Shown here: positions 52,701-59,865 of the stretch, piece by piece
Numbering within the stretch: position 1 is the stretch's first letter
Layout: each line of letters begins with the position of its first letter
Assembly: GCA_033762315.1 (NCBI GenBank)
Contig: JANRLS010000143.1
Span: 11,053 to 75,052 of the forward strand
DNA: 64,000 nt
Reading direction: 5' to 3'
From: CAYLLN01 sp033762315
GTDB taxonomy: Bacteria > Planctomycetota > Planctomycetia > Pirellulales > Pirellulaceae
The notes under the pieces: generated by a model
The model's input: the letters and a program-made list of their open reading frames with translations, nothing else
The model's database searches: none
What the model was told of the DNA's origin: nothing
Translations under genes and position numbers: made by a program

Positions 52701-54812
52701 GATTGGCTGCCAGGAGGCCACCGGCGTGGTCGGGGCGGGAGAGACCTTCACCACAGACGGTGTCGAAGTGATCGGCGAGCCATCGATATGCACCCAGCTC
52801 GCCCCGGTGATTTGGCCATGATGCCCCTTGCCGGAAGAGTCGGTGAGAATCGTCCCCGTCCCTTCGCTAAACTGGTAAAGGACTAATGTCTGGGCATCGG
52901 CGGCAAATTGCGGCGGCGGCGTGAAATTCTGCGTGTAGCGGGCGGTTTGCGAAATCCGCAGCTGATCGATCCGAAGCGTAAGATTCGGCCGCGGAGATTC
53001 CAGCACGAGCGGCTCCGGTGCCTTGGAAGGATCGCGTCGCACCTTGTTCAGTGGTTCGTTGAATTCACCAGCCAACTGACCATCCACGAAGAGTTGCCGC
53101 TTCTCCGCGCTCCGCACGCCGGCCAGATGGACCCGTCGGTTGGGCACCAGCGGATTACTCGACTCGGCCGTATTGTGCGTGGAATAGAACAGCCAGCGAT
53201 CCACCTTTTGCTGCAGATGAAACTCACGGGAAATTCCCGCGAGCTGCCCGTAATAATCGTGATTGGTTGGCAAATTTCCGGGCGTGATATACACCTCGAT
53301 GGTGAACGGGCTGCCGACATTCAGCCCGATATTGGGGGCTTCTACCCTGTGATGCCGCTGGGAAAATTGCAACGCAAACCGGCCGGCCGGCGGAGTGGCG
53401 ACCGTCGGCGTCGGGTTTTGAACCGCGGGAGGGGACTTCGTCGATGGAACCGCGGGCTGGAGCTTGGCGACCGGAATCGCCGGCTGGGGCGGTTGTTCGC
53501 CCCCACTGAGCGCCAACCACAGCACGAGCGGAATGCCGACGAGCGACAAAACGCCCCCGCCAATCAGGCCGTACAGGGCAACCTGCGGGGCCGCCTTCTT
53601 GGGGGGCTGTTGGGCAACGGAATTTGCCGCCGGCCCGGTCACGGCGTAGGTCGCCGCGGGAAGCGCCACCGTCACCTCGCCGGCGGGAAAGTTCTTCGTT
53701 TTCGGCGCGGGACCGGCCGCGCCCTGTTGAAAGAAGCTCGTCAGACCGGCATCGGTTCCGCCGGCGGGAGGAGCCAGATTGCCGGGAGCCGATTGGCCGG
53801 AAATCGCCCGCTCCAGGTCGGCGATCAGTTCGGTCATGCTTTGATAGCGGTCGTCCGCTTTCTTGGCGACCATCTTGGCGAAAATCGCCTGCACTTCGGC
53901 CGACACTCCGGCTTGCACATCGGATAACTGGGGAATCGGCGCTTCGCGATGGGCCAAGAGCTTGCCCATCAGCGTGTCGCCGTCGTAGGTACACTTGCCG
54001 GCTAACAGGTAGTACAAGGTGCAGCCCAGGCTATAAACATCGGCCCGCCCATCGACTCCCTTGGTGCTCAGGGCCTGCTCGGGTGCCATGTAATCGACCG
54101 TCCCCATCACCGCGCCGGTGCTCGTCAGCTCTCCCTGCGCCGCCGCATCGCCGCCGGCGTCGATCCGTGCCAGCCCCATGTCCAAAATCTTGACGGTCCC
54201 CTCGCTATCGACCAGCAGGTTCGCCGGCTTGATGTCGCGATGGACGACCCCCTTCTTATGGGCAAACTCCAGCCCCTTCGCCGCTTGCAGGATGTAGTTC
54301 AATGCTTTGCTGCCGGCGAGCGTGCCGTGCTTTTTGACCAGCACCGAAAGATCGGTCCCCTCCACGTACTCCATCACCAGGAAGTGGGCCCCATTGGCCT
54401 GATCGGCATCGTAGGCGGTGACGATGTTGGGGTGATTCAGCTTCGCCGCCGCCCGCGCCTCGCGCTCGAAGCGGGCGACCGCCGCGGCATCTTTGGTCAT
54501 CGCGGCGGGCAACATCTTGATCGCCACGATCCGGTCCATCCGCCGATGCTGGGCCTTGAACACCTGCCCCATGCCGCCGGCCCCGATCCGATCGAGAATC
54601 GTATAGCCGCCCAGAATCAGGGCCTTCGCCTTCCCCTGGGCCACCTGCTGGGCCTGAAATTTGGTCAGGTGGTTCTGCTTGAAGAGCTCCCGCAACAGCT
54701 CCTCGACCGTTTTTGGATTCGCCTTGGGGGGGATGAACTCCTGCAGCTTCCCCGGCGCGACTATGCCACTGTCTTCCAGCTGTTTGACGATACTCTCCAG
54801 CGTCGCGGCCAT
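49746..54812 (-). CDS. Hanks-type serine/threonine kinase with large multi-domain extracytoplasmic sensor
   Basis: The 1688-residue receptor kinase has an N-terminal planctomycete helix pair (about 5-60). The kinase domain is at about 68-335: Gly loop GAGGMG 77-82, Lys99, HRDIKPANLL 191-200, DMG in place of DFG at 211-213, and APE 243-245. A Pro-rich linker leads to a transmembrane helix at about 412-436. Outside are a LamG-like domain (478-680), a beta-rich domain (700-880), an NPCBM-like domain (884-1030), a TolB/PD40-like propeller (1055-1315), a second NPCBM-like domain (1333-1475) and a last beta domain (1490-1670). It is likely to sense a carbohydrate or wall polymer and phosphorylate proteins in the cytoplasm. 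No phosphatase gene is adjacent. Motif positions are counted from the translated frame. Confidence 0.92.
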   Translation of the reverse strand: MAATLESIVKQLEDSGIVAPGKLQEFIPPKANPKTVEELLRELFKQNHLTKFQAQQVAQGKAKALILGGYTILDRIGAGGMGQVFKAQHRRMDRIVAIKMLPAAMTKDAAAVARFEREARAAAKLNHPNIVTAYDADQANGAHFLVMEYVEGTDLSVLVKKHGTLAGSKALNYILQAAKGLEFAHKKGVVHRDIKPANLLVDSEGTVKILDMGLARIDAGGDAAAQGELTSTGAVMGTVDYMAPEQALSTKGVDGRADVYSLGCTLYYLLAGKCTYDGDTLMGKLLAHREAPIPQLSDVQAGVSAEVQAIFAKMVAKKADDRYQSMTELIADLERAISGQSAPGNLAPPAGGTDAGLTSFFQQGAAGPAPKTKNFPAGEVTVALPAATYAVTGPAANSVAQQPPKKAAPQVALYGLIGGGVLSLVGIPLVLWLALSGGEQPPQPAIPVAKLQPAVPSTKSPPAVQNPTPTVATPPAGRFALQFSQRHHRVEAPNIGLNVGSPFTIEVYITPGNLPTNHDYYGQLAGISREFHLQQKVDRWLFYSTHNTAESSNPLVPNRRVHLAGVRSAEKRQLFVDGQLAGEFNEPLNKVRRDPSKAPEPLVLESPRPNLTLRIDQLRISQTARYTQNFTPPPQFAADAQTLVLYQFSEGTGTILTDSSGKGHHGQITGASWVHIDGSPITSTPSVVKVSPAPTTPVASWQPIDLLKKAKTDSSGFLSLGVGPDKQGGAPYFFDHTPIPEEYALELDLERQAGSAHTEIFLFAGGQTCSAVLGATTNPNPQRSGISLLDGKLAGNPENPTSVEGAALRDGQTCRVVCEVRKSGLRVLVDDRTLIDWTGDSSRLSAHEQLARSIASLGSRLGMVQWKGKVVVRRALLRPLAAAVVHLDDLPEKSATVRGAIRKAGQSAADLEEMRRNFSLEPASHSLMFHPEPDSPSPADQGHITYDLSGKYDRFQSTVHCRPTRQPPIFVEVWGDGKRLWESGNLAALKAVGAPANVDVRGVRELKLLVRTETTTQVGAVLWLDPRLTTLASDPLSPAPAAAARWPFDPADGKEYEWSAPENLGAAINTAKTEMLWAISPDERQLYFQREKAPFVAVRLADGAGFNSMNSAPGLSAGEHGSLSADGLAAAFMMDRGGGKREIWLASRKTPDQPFSTPQVAPPPINDDFQNDRAVLSADGLTLLTLSTRDPSAKAEIWLYTRPAIDQPFGTSERLGSPPNTPGWDMPYFISNDRCFLIASSQGADHQGPDRFVRYYQRAVATAPFGPGTELDIPLGTAARAANSGFRLAASGRSLYFDAPQLPGGQGNYDIWVTRRVPKKPAAVAAPVSGAAKIVYLDDLQETAWKDGHLKLGKHNLEFNGWTFTWRGQEPAHSLSTHPQKGKTALVIYRLNGQYDTFAAVVGLGDGVKDRAESPLTFRVTGDGRELWKSPSVQKLTDEAVCSISVRGVRELALEVSCSGGNFKAHGVWYEPRLTPLAASPPAASPLPIGTEVDLLPLVDLPQDALSGEWTRQGTELHLAGIQGANHLLRLPVEPGEEYSVRLAFSTDRGYPNIELPLEGNGVPISFNGDQVVLCLAGFKASREDQEAKNVRSPAGFFFHDNQRHEVVVSVSHPAANQVRIAVAVDGKPTLDWTGTRDQLKAIPGAAQTTPSLVFSTYHVKDSATKLLSAQLTTTKGTPKRLRPAAAK

Positions 54813-54918
54813 AGCCCCCTATCGTATCTGGCGGGCCGGCGGCAAGCGACAGCGCGCGGGGCCAAACAGCCCCCAAATCGGCGTCGCCGGAATCTGGCGT
54901 ATCTTCTATGATGCTGAT

Positions 54919-55719
54919 ATGGATTTTCGCGTCGAACTCGACAGCTTTCGGGGCCCCTTGGACCTGCTTTTGTACCTGGTCCGCAAGCACGAGGTGGACA
55001 TCACCGACCTGCCGATTGCCCTGATTACCGAGCAATACCTGGCGTATCTCGAAGTGCTTCGCGAGCTGGACGTGAACGCGGTGGGCGATTTTCTGGAGGT
55101 CGCCAGCACGCTGATCGAGATCAAGTCGCAGCTGGTGCTGCCGCGCGGCGGCGAGGAGACCGAAGCCTGGGATGACCCCCGCGACGAGCTCGTTGCTCGC
55201 CTGCTGGAGTATAAGCAATATAAGGACGCGGCCAGCATGCTCGACGAGCGCAGTCGCGACTGGCAGCAGCACTATGCCCGGCAAGCCAGCGACCTGCCGC
55301 CGCGGCGGAGCGATCCCGCCGGCCAGCCGATTCAAGAGGTGGAGCTGTGGGACCTGGTCAGTGCCTTGGGGCGCATCCTCCGCGATTCGCAGTCCAGCAA
55401 GCCGGCGACGATTGTTTATGACGACACGCCGATTCAGGTCTACATGCAGCGGATTCACCGCAAGCTGGTCGATCAGCGCCGGGCGTCGCTGACCGAAATG
55501 TTCGAGCCGGGGATGCACAAATCGGCGATCGTCGGCGTCTTTCTCGCCGTGCTCGAACTGTGTCGGCATCACAGCGTGCGAGCCGAGCAGAACGACCTGC
55601 ATGGCGAGATTTGGGTGGTGCCCGATGAACTGTTCGATCCCGGCAAGGAAATCGTCGCGGTCGACAACTACGAAGGGAAACGGCCCGGCGGCGAGCTGGA
55701 AATTTCGGCCTCCAAGTGA
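54919..55719 (+). CDS. scpA: Segregation and condensation protein A
   Basis: ScpA (266 residues) is the kleisin that links SMC heads in chromosome condensation. The start MDFRVELDSFRGPLDLLLYLVRKHEVDITDLPIA is the standard family opening. ALITEQYLAYLEVLRELDVNAVGDFLEVASTLIEIKSQLVLP follows, and the C-terminal winged-helix part has SAIVGVFLAVLELCRHHSVRAEQ. ATG 54919 is chosen; the frame is open upstream but lacks family sequence. It is divergent from the kinase gene, with about 106 bp shared upstream sequence. ScpB and Smc are not adjacent. Confidence 0.95.
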   Translation: MDFRVELDSFRGPLDLLLYLVRKHEVDITDLPIALITEQYLAYLEVLRELDVNAVGDFLEVASTLIEIKSQLVLPRGGEETEAWDDPRDELVARLLEYKQYKDAASMLDERSRDWQQHYARQASDLPPRRSDPAGQPIQEVELWDLVSALGRILRDSQSSKPATIVYDDTPIQVYMQRIHRKLVDQRRASLTEMFEPGMHKSAIVGVFLAVLELCRHHSVRAEQNDLHGEIWVVPDELFDPGKEIVAVDNYEGKRPGGELEISASK

Positions 55720-55818
55720 CGCGGGCCGCCTGTCGGCATTGCCCGGCTTCGGCCCCGGCTGGTAGCTTGATGGCGCGCGGCCGTGGACCGTTTCTCGCTT
55801 CTTTCGTGGAGCCCCAAC

Positions 55819-56250
55819 ATGTCGGTGACTCGCCTGGCGACGGTGCGGCTGGTGGATGAAGACGGCGCGGGGGGCAAGGTCCGCGAGATCTTCGACGACA
55901 TCAAGCGGACGAAGGGGATCGACTTTGTGCCGAATATGTGGCGGACCCTGGCGACCAACCCCGCGCAGCTCGAGCTGGTCTGGAATCAGCTCAAGGCCCT
56001 GATGCATCCCGAGGCGACCGGCCGCACGAGCCGCCTCGATGCCCGCACGCGCGAGATCATTGCCTTGGCGGTGTCGGCGACTAACGGCTGCTCGTACTGC
56101 GTCAACTCGCACACCGCCGCCCTGAGAAAGCAGGGCATCGATGCCGAAACGCTGGGCGAGATTCTGGCGATCGTCGGCCTCTTCAATCAGACCAACGCCC
56201 TGGCCGATGGCTACCAGATCGAGCCCGACGTGCTGCCGCCGGTGGATTGA
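55819..56250 (+). CDS. Carboxymuconolactone decarboxylase/AhpD-family protein
   Basis: This is a 143-residue all-helical AhpD-like protein. The redox motif CSYCVNSH, with the preceding TREIIALAVSATNG and the following HTAALRKQGID, identifies peroxidase-related members (CxxC with His three residues later). Such proteins reduce peroxides using thiols. ATG 55819 has GTGGAG seven bases upstream. It is 99 bp after scpA; no functional link is obvious. A short interspersed repeat follows its stop. Confidence 0.9.
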   Translation: MSVTRLATVRLVDEDGAGGKVREIFDDIKRTKGIDFVPNMWRTLATNPAQLELVWNQLKALMHPEATGRTSRLDARTREIIALAVSATNGCSYCVNSHTAALRKQGIDAETLGEILAIVGLFNQTNALADGYQIEPDVLPPVD

Positions 56251-56270
56251 AGTTCGCCGCGGCTAGGCAC

Positions 56271-56296
56271 TTGGGAGGGCGAGGCTCCCGCCGAGC
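56271..56296. repeat. Short G+C-rich interspersed repeat
   Basis: TTGGGAGGGCGAGGCTCCCG plus CCGAGC resembles a GGGAGGGCGAGGCTCC element that I recall in many planctomycete genomes. GGGAG (56273-56277) can pair with CTCCC (56285-56289). One copy is seen here, between the AhpD-like gene and the HEPN pair. Confidence 0.5.
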
Positions 56297-56380
56297 GGAA
56301 TTAGTTGCACCATTTTCAGTCGGCATTAAAATGACTCACCGTTGGGGGTTTAATTCTCCTGTTGGGTCAGGCGTCGGCTC

Positions 56381-56812
56381 ATGACCACCAGAACCGAGTG
56401 GCAGCAACTGGCGGAGGACCGCATTCTTGACGCCCAAGCCCATCTTGCGCCCGGCGTCGATCGGTGGTCGGCCGCGTTCTATCTGGTTGGCTATGCGGTC
56501 GAGTGTGGATTAAAAGCTTGCGTTTTGGCTCGCGTCGCGGCGCAACCCGAAGTTATCTATCAAGATAAGAAGTTCTCGACCGACGCCTGGACGCATGACA
56601 TCGAAAGGTTGCTGTCGGTGGCCAACATCAAAGCAGATCGCGATTTGGACGCCATCACCAATCTGGCGCTTTACCAGAATTGGCAACAAGTGAAGAATTG
56701 GAGTGAGCAATCGCGGTACCTGAAGAAGACCCAAGCCGAAGCCCAGGCACTGTTTAACGCGGTTACCGATCCCACTGATAGAGTGATGCAATGGATACGA
56801 TCCCGCTGGTAG
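56381..56812 (+). CDS. HEPN-domain protein (first gene of a two-gene module)
   Basis: The 143-residue helical protein reads like an HEPN-family member: RWSAAFYLVGYAVECGLKACVLARV, then WTHDIERLLSVANI, and a closing helix NWQQVKNWSEQSRYLKK. The GYAVECGLKA and THDIERLL stretches match HEPN proteins of the kind found in mobile and defence-associated pairs. The classic RNase motif RxxxxH is not obvious, so nuclease activity cannot be claimed. The next gene overlaps by 22 bases, implying translational coupling. Which protein would be toxin or partner is unknown. Confidence 0.65.
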   Translation: MTTRTEWQQLAEDRILDAQAHLAPGVDRWSAAFYLVGYAVECGLKACVLARVAAQPEVIYQDKKFSTDAWTHDIERLLSVANIKADRDLDAITNLALYQNWQQVKNWSEQSRYLKKTQAEAQALFNAVTDPTDRVMQWIRSRW

Positions 56813-57183
56813 CGGACGAAATCGACGCGGGATTCGATTTTCTCCGCCGAATGAACGACTACCGGCACGTTACGGCGGCTTGCTGGCTGCGCGCCGGTGA
56901 GAACGAGGAGCGCTACCTGTACGCGGCGGTCGAGGGACTAACCGTCGCCAACTCGGGACCAGCCTACCTGGAAGTGCTGCGAATCACTCAGGAAATGACC
57001 GACCACTACCTCGATCCGTTTCGCGTCAAACTCATCGAGGTGAATGATCCCGTGGCCAAGGCAATCGAAGAGATTTATCGCCGATTTCCAGCACCAATTC
57101 CGACACGCTTTCAAGGACGAGTATTTGCAGGCATGGCGGTGTCCGAGGTCTATATCTACCCGCCGCTGCCGTGTAAACCTTAG
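56791..57183 (+). CDS. Small protein coupled to the HEPN gene, function unknown
   Basis: This is a 130-residue product with no recognised family. It opens MDTIPLVADEIDAGFDFLRRMND and contains ACWLRAGENEERYLYAAVEG, VLRITQEMTDHYLDPFRVKLI and RRFPAPIPTRFQGRVFAGMAV. It looks alpha/beta and soluble. The ATG overlaps the HEPN reading frame by 22 bases, so the two are surely cotranslated. It is likely the HEPN partner. A minimal MNT-type nucleotidyltransferase motif (GSxxxxxD) is absent. Confidence 0.7.
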   Translation: MDTIPLVADEIDAGFDFLRRMNDYRHVTAACWLRAGENEERYLYAAVEGLTVANSGPAYLEVLRITQEMTDHYLDPFRVKLIEVNDPVAKAIEEIYRRFPAPIPTRFQGRVFAGMAVSEVYIYPPLPCKP

Positions 57184-57203
57184 TCTCGTTGCTTGCTGGT
57201 GAA

Positions 57204-58106
57204 TCACTCCGCTGCCACTCGAAAGCCCGTGAAGTTGTAGCGATACTTCGGCCGCTCGGCATCGCGGTCGGCGCTGCGGACGAACCGGAAGCGATTGGTG
57301 AAGGCCCCGCCGCGGAGGACATGCACCGTGCCGCTGTCGGGGCCGGTGGGGTCGTCCTGGGGCGACTTGGCGTAATAGTCGCGGCCATACCAATCGGCAC
57401 ACCATTCCCAGACGTTGCCGTGCATATCGCACAGGCCCCAGGCATTCGGCTTGAGGCTGCCAACCGGAGCGGCAAAGGCGTGGCCGTCGTCCCACTCCAC
57501 GCTCCAGGTGGCATTGGCATATTTGCCGAGGAACGACGCATCCGACACGTTGGCCGTCCCTTGCAGCGATTCCTCCGCCTCGCCGGTCGAGTAGCGGGTC
57601 GTTGTGCCGGCCCGGCAGGCATATTCCCACTGGGCCTCGGTCGGCAGCGTGTAGCGGCGGCCTTCGGTCGCGCTCAGCCATTTGCAGAAAGCGGTCGCGT
57701 CGTCCCAACTGAGGTTGGTTGCGGGATGGTTGTCGGTCTGTTCCCAGCCGACTTCGCGCCAGGTGAACTTGGGCAGAATCTCGATCCCCTTGGCAGCCGC
57801 GTCAAATCCAAAGCCGGCCCCTCCGGTTTTCTCCAGCGTCGTCTTGTAGGCGGTCGCCTCGGCGAACTTACGGAACTGGCCGACCGTCACCTCGTGCTTT
57901 CCCAGATAGAACGGCTTCGTAATCCGCACCTTGTGCCGCAGCTCATCGTCGCCCCGCCCTTCTTCCGTTTCCGGCGAACCCATCTGAAACTCGCCCGGTT
58001 CGAGTCGGACGAGCTTCATGCCGAGCGAGTTGGTGAGGAGTTGCGGCTCGGCAGCGAAGGTGGTCGAGGAAACAAAAACAGATAGTGCAACAACAGCGAA
58101 TCGCAT
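57204..58106 (-). CDS. Secreted SUMF1/formylglycine-generating-enzyme family protein
   Basis: The 300-residue product has a signal peptide (FAVVALSVFVSSTTFAAE). The FGE-sulfatase fold follows: FQMGSPETEEGRGDDELRHKV, LGKHEVTVGQFRKFAE, NHPATNLSWDDATAFCKWLSA, RRYTLPTEAQWEYACRAGT, NVWEWCADWYGRDYY and VLRGGAFTNRFRFVRSADR. The copper-binding cysteine pair of true bacterial FGEs is not clearly present, so it is more likely a binding-type relative than a sulfatase-activating enzyme. No sulfatase gene is nearby. Confidence 0.9.
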   Translation of the reverse strand: MRFAVVALSVFVSSTTFAAEPQLLTNSLGMKLVRLEPGEFQMGSPETEEGRGDDELRHKVRITKPFYLGKHEVTVGQFRKFAEATAYKTTLEKTGGAGFGFDAAAKGIEILPKFTWREVGWEQTDNHPATNLSWDDATAFCKWLSATEGRRYTLPTEAQWEYACRAGTTTRYSTGEAEESLQGTANVSDASFLGKYANATWSVEWDDGHAFAAPVGSLKPNAWGLCDMHGNVWEWCADWYGRDYYAKSPQDDPTGPDSGTVHVLRGGAFTNRFRFVRSADRDAERPKYRYNFTGFRVAAE

Positions 58107-58178
58107 GGTATTTCAGGATTCTAGGAGCCAAAAATGGCTGGATTTCCCTAACGAACTTTCTTTCTCTTAATCCGAGTA

Positions 58179-58475
58179 TCAATCATCTACTGTTTCCGAC
58201 GGCGAACGCTCCCAGGGCGCACCGACCGCAGTCCGCTTTGCTTGCCAACCTTGTGGCAGATCCGCCAACACGGCCAAACTCGGGTCGCGACGCACCATGC
58301 TGGCCAGGCTGACCACCATGCCGTCGGCAACTTCGAAAGCTCCCCCCGTCAAAAACTGTCAGGTGCCGTCGTCAATGTCGCGGGCAACGAGCATGATCGG
58401 ATGACCGTCGCGAACGATTTGACGGACAGTAATTGTCACTACATTCGGTGGGTCATCAAACGGCCAGTCGTCCAT
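58179..58475 (-). pseudogene. Small gene interrupted by an in-frame TGA
   Basis: From ATG 58475 the minus strand reads MDDWPFDDPPNVVTITVRQI and on to ARDIDDGT. TGA then falls at codon 39 (58361-58359). The same frame goes on as QFLTGGAFEVADGMVVSLAS and then DLPQGWQAKRTAVGAPW, to a normal TGA at 58179. With one Trp codon in place of TGA it would be a 97-residue protein of a family I recall in planctomycetes with tryptophan at that point (DDG.WQF). TGG to TGA is a single change. So it is probably a recent pseudogene, unless the stop is read through. Confidence 0.7.
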
Positions 58476-58501
58476 GGAACTCTCCTCTGGCAAGCATTGT
58501 C

Positions 58502-59716
58502 TCAATAATCCGCAATCGACCCATCCGGCAGCGTCGCACCCGGCCATTTGTAGGTCTGCGGCTTGGCGGCTTCGGTGGCGAGCAGGGCTTCGTCAACTTC
58601 CACGCCGAGACCGGGGCCAGGGGGGAGGCCGATGTAGCCGTCTTTGTCGTATTCGAACGCCATCCGCGTCAGTTGCGGCTTGTTGAAGCCGGCGTTTTGC
58701 GGATAGAACTCGTGAATCAGGAAGAACGGAATCGCCGAGACGACGTGCAGGCTGGCGGCGATGCCCAGGTAGGTCGCTGTGCAGTGCGGGGCGATCGGCA
58801 CGAACCAGGCTTCGGCCAGCGTGGCGATCTTCTTCATCTGGCTGATGCCGCCAGTGTGGCAGCAGTCGGGCTGCAAAATGTCGATGCACCGCTCCTGCAA
58901 ATAGGGCAGCACGCCCCAGATGGTCCGGTCGCGCTCGCCGGTCGCCAGCGGCACCGAAATCTTCTCCTTGAGCCGCTTGAACGTTTCGATGTTCCCCGGC
59001 ACGGCGGGCTCTTCGATGAACAAGAGGTCGTACGGCTTGATGGCCGAGGCGAACTGAATCAGCGTCGCCGGCGGCACGGCCGAGTGGGCGTCGAACATCA
59101 CCGCGCCATCGGGGCCGACCTTCTCGCGGGCCGCTTTCACCGCGGCCACCATCTTGTCGATGTCGGCCGGGTCGCCCGAATGGTCGTAGATGCCGTGCGG
59201 CGGCACCTTCTGGGCCTTGGGGGTGTGATAGACGCGGATTTTGTCGCGCGTAGGCCCGCCCAGCAGGCGATACACGGGCACGTTCCAGAGCTTGCCGGCA
59301 ATGTCCCACAGGGCCATGTCGATCGCGGCCAGCGTATGCACCATCAGCGTGCCGCCGCGAATGTTGCGATGAGCCCGAAACAGCTTCTGCCACAAATGCT
59401 CGATCCGCGTCGGGTTTTCGCCCTTCAAGAGATCAAACAGCGACTCGACCAGCGCCTTGGCCGGCACGGGATTGAGCCCCTTGAGATCGCCCCAACCGGC
59501 GATGCCGTGGTTGGTTTCGATCTTCACATAGACGACCGGGCCGACCAGATACGTTTTGAGCGCCGTGATCCGGATGCTCGACGAGCGGTCGGCCACCTGG
59601 GTCGCCGGGTTTCGCTCGTCGGCCACCGCCTGGTTGACGAACGTCAGGCCCGCTGCCGCGGCCCCCATCGTCAAAAGTTCGCGGCGCGGAAGGGGGAGAG
59701 AGTTTTCGCTAGGCAT
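58502..59716 (-). CDS. Mandelate racemase/muconate lactonizing (galactonate dehydratase-like) enzyme, Tat signal
   Basis: The 404-residue enolase-superfamily enzyme has an N-terminal Tat-like stretch (PLPRRELLTMGAAAAGLTFV). The capping domain (about 50-170) has HNIRGGTL-type RNIRGGTLMVHTLAAIDMALWD. In the barrel, metal ligands come from MFDAHSAV, FIEEPAVPG and ATGERDR, and the catalytic His from APHCTATYLG. Acid-sugar dehydratases (galactonate/mannonate types) share these features; the exact sugar is unknown. ATG 59716 is preferred to GTG 59722. Export of such an enzyme is a planctomycete habit. Confidence 0.9.
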   Translation of the reverse strand: MPSENSLPLPRRELLTMGAAAAGLTFVNQAVADERNPATQVADRSSSIRITALKTYLVGPVVYVKIETNHGIAGWGDLKGLNPVPAKALVESLFDLLKGENPTRIEHLWQKLFRAHRNIRGGTLMVHTLAAIDMALWDIAGKLWNVPVYRLLGGPTRDKIRVYHTPKAQKVPPHGIYDHSGDPADIDKMVAAVKAAREKVGPDGAVMFDAHSAVPPATLIQFASAIKPYDLLFIEEPAVPGNIETFKRLKEKISVPLATGERDRTIWGVLPYLQERCIDILQPDCCHTGGISQMKKIATLAEAWFVPIAPHCTATYLGIAASLHVVSAIPFFLIHEFYPQNAGFNKPQLTRMAFEYDKDGYIGLPPGPGLGVEVDEALLATEAAKPQTYKWPGATLPDGSIADY

Positions 59717-59865
59717 GGGCACTTTTGTAAGTCACCCCGCCTCATTCCGCAACAATTTCTTACGCGACGCGATTAGTCCCTTGTCGCCGGCGCGGGGCGC
59801 GTATAATTACACTTTTTCGCGGCCGGACATGCCGTTCGCCCCTTTGCCCAGAAGGACCGCCCGAG

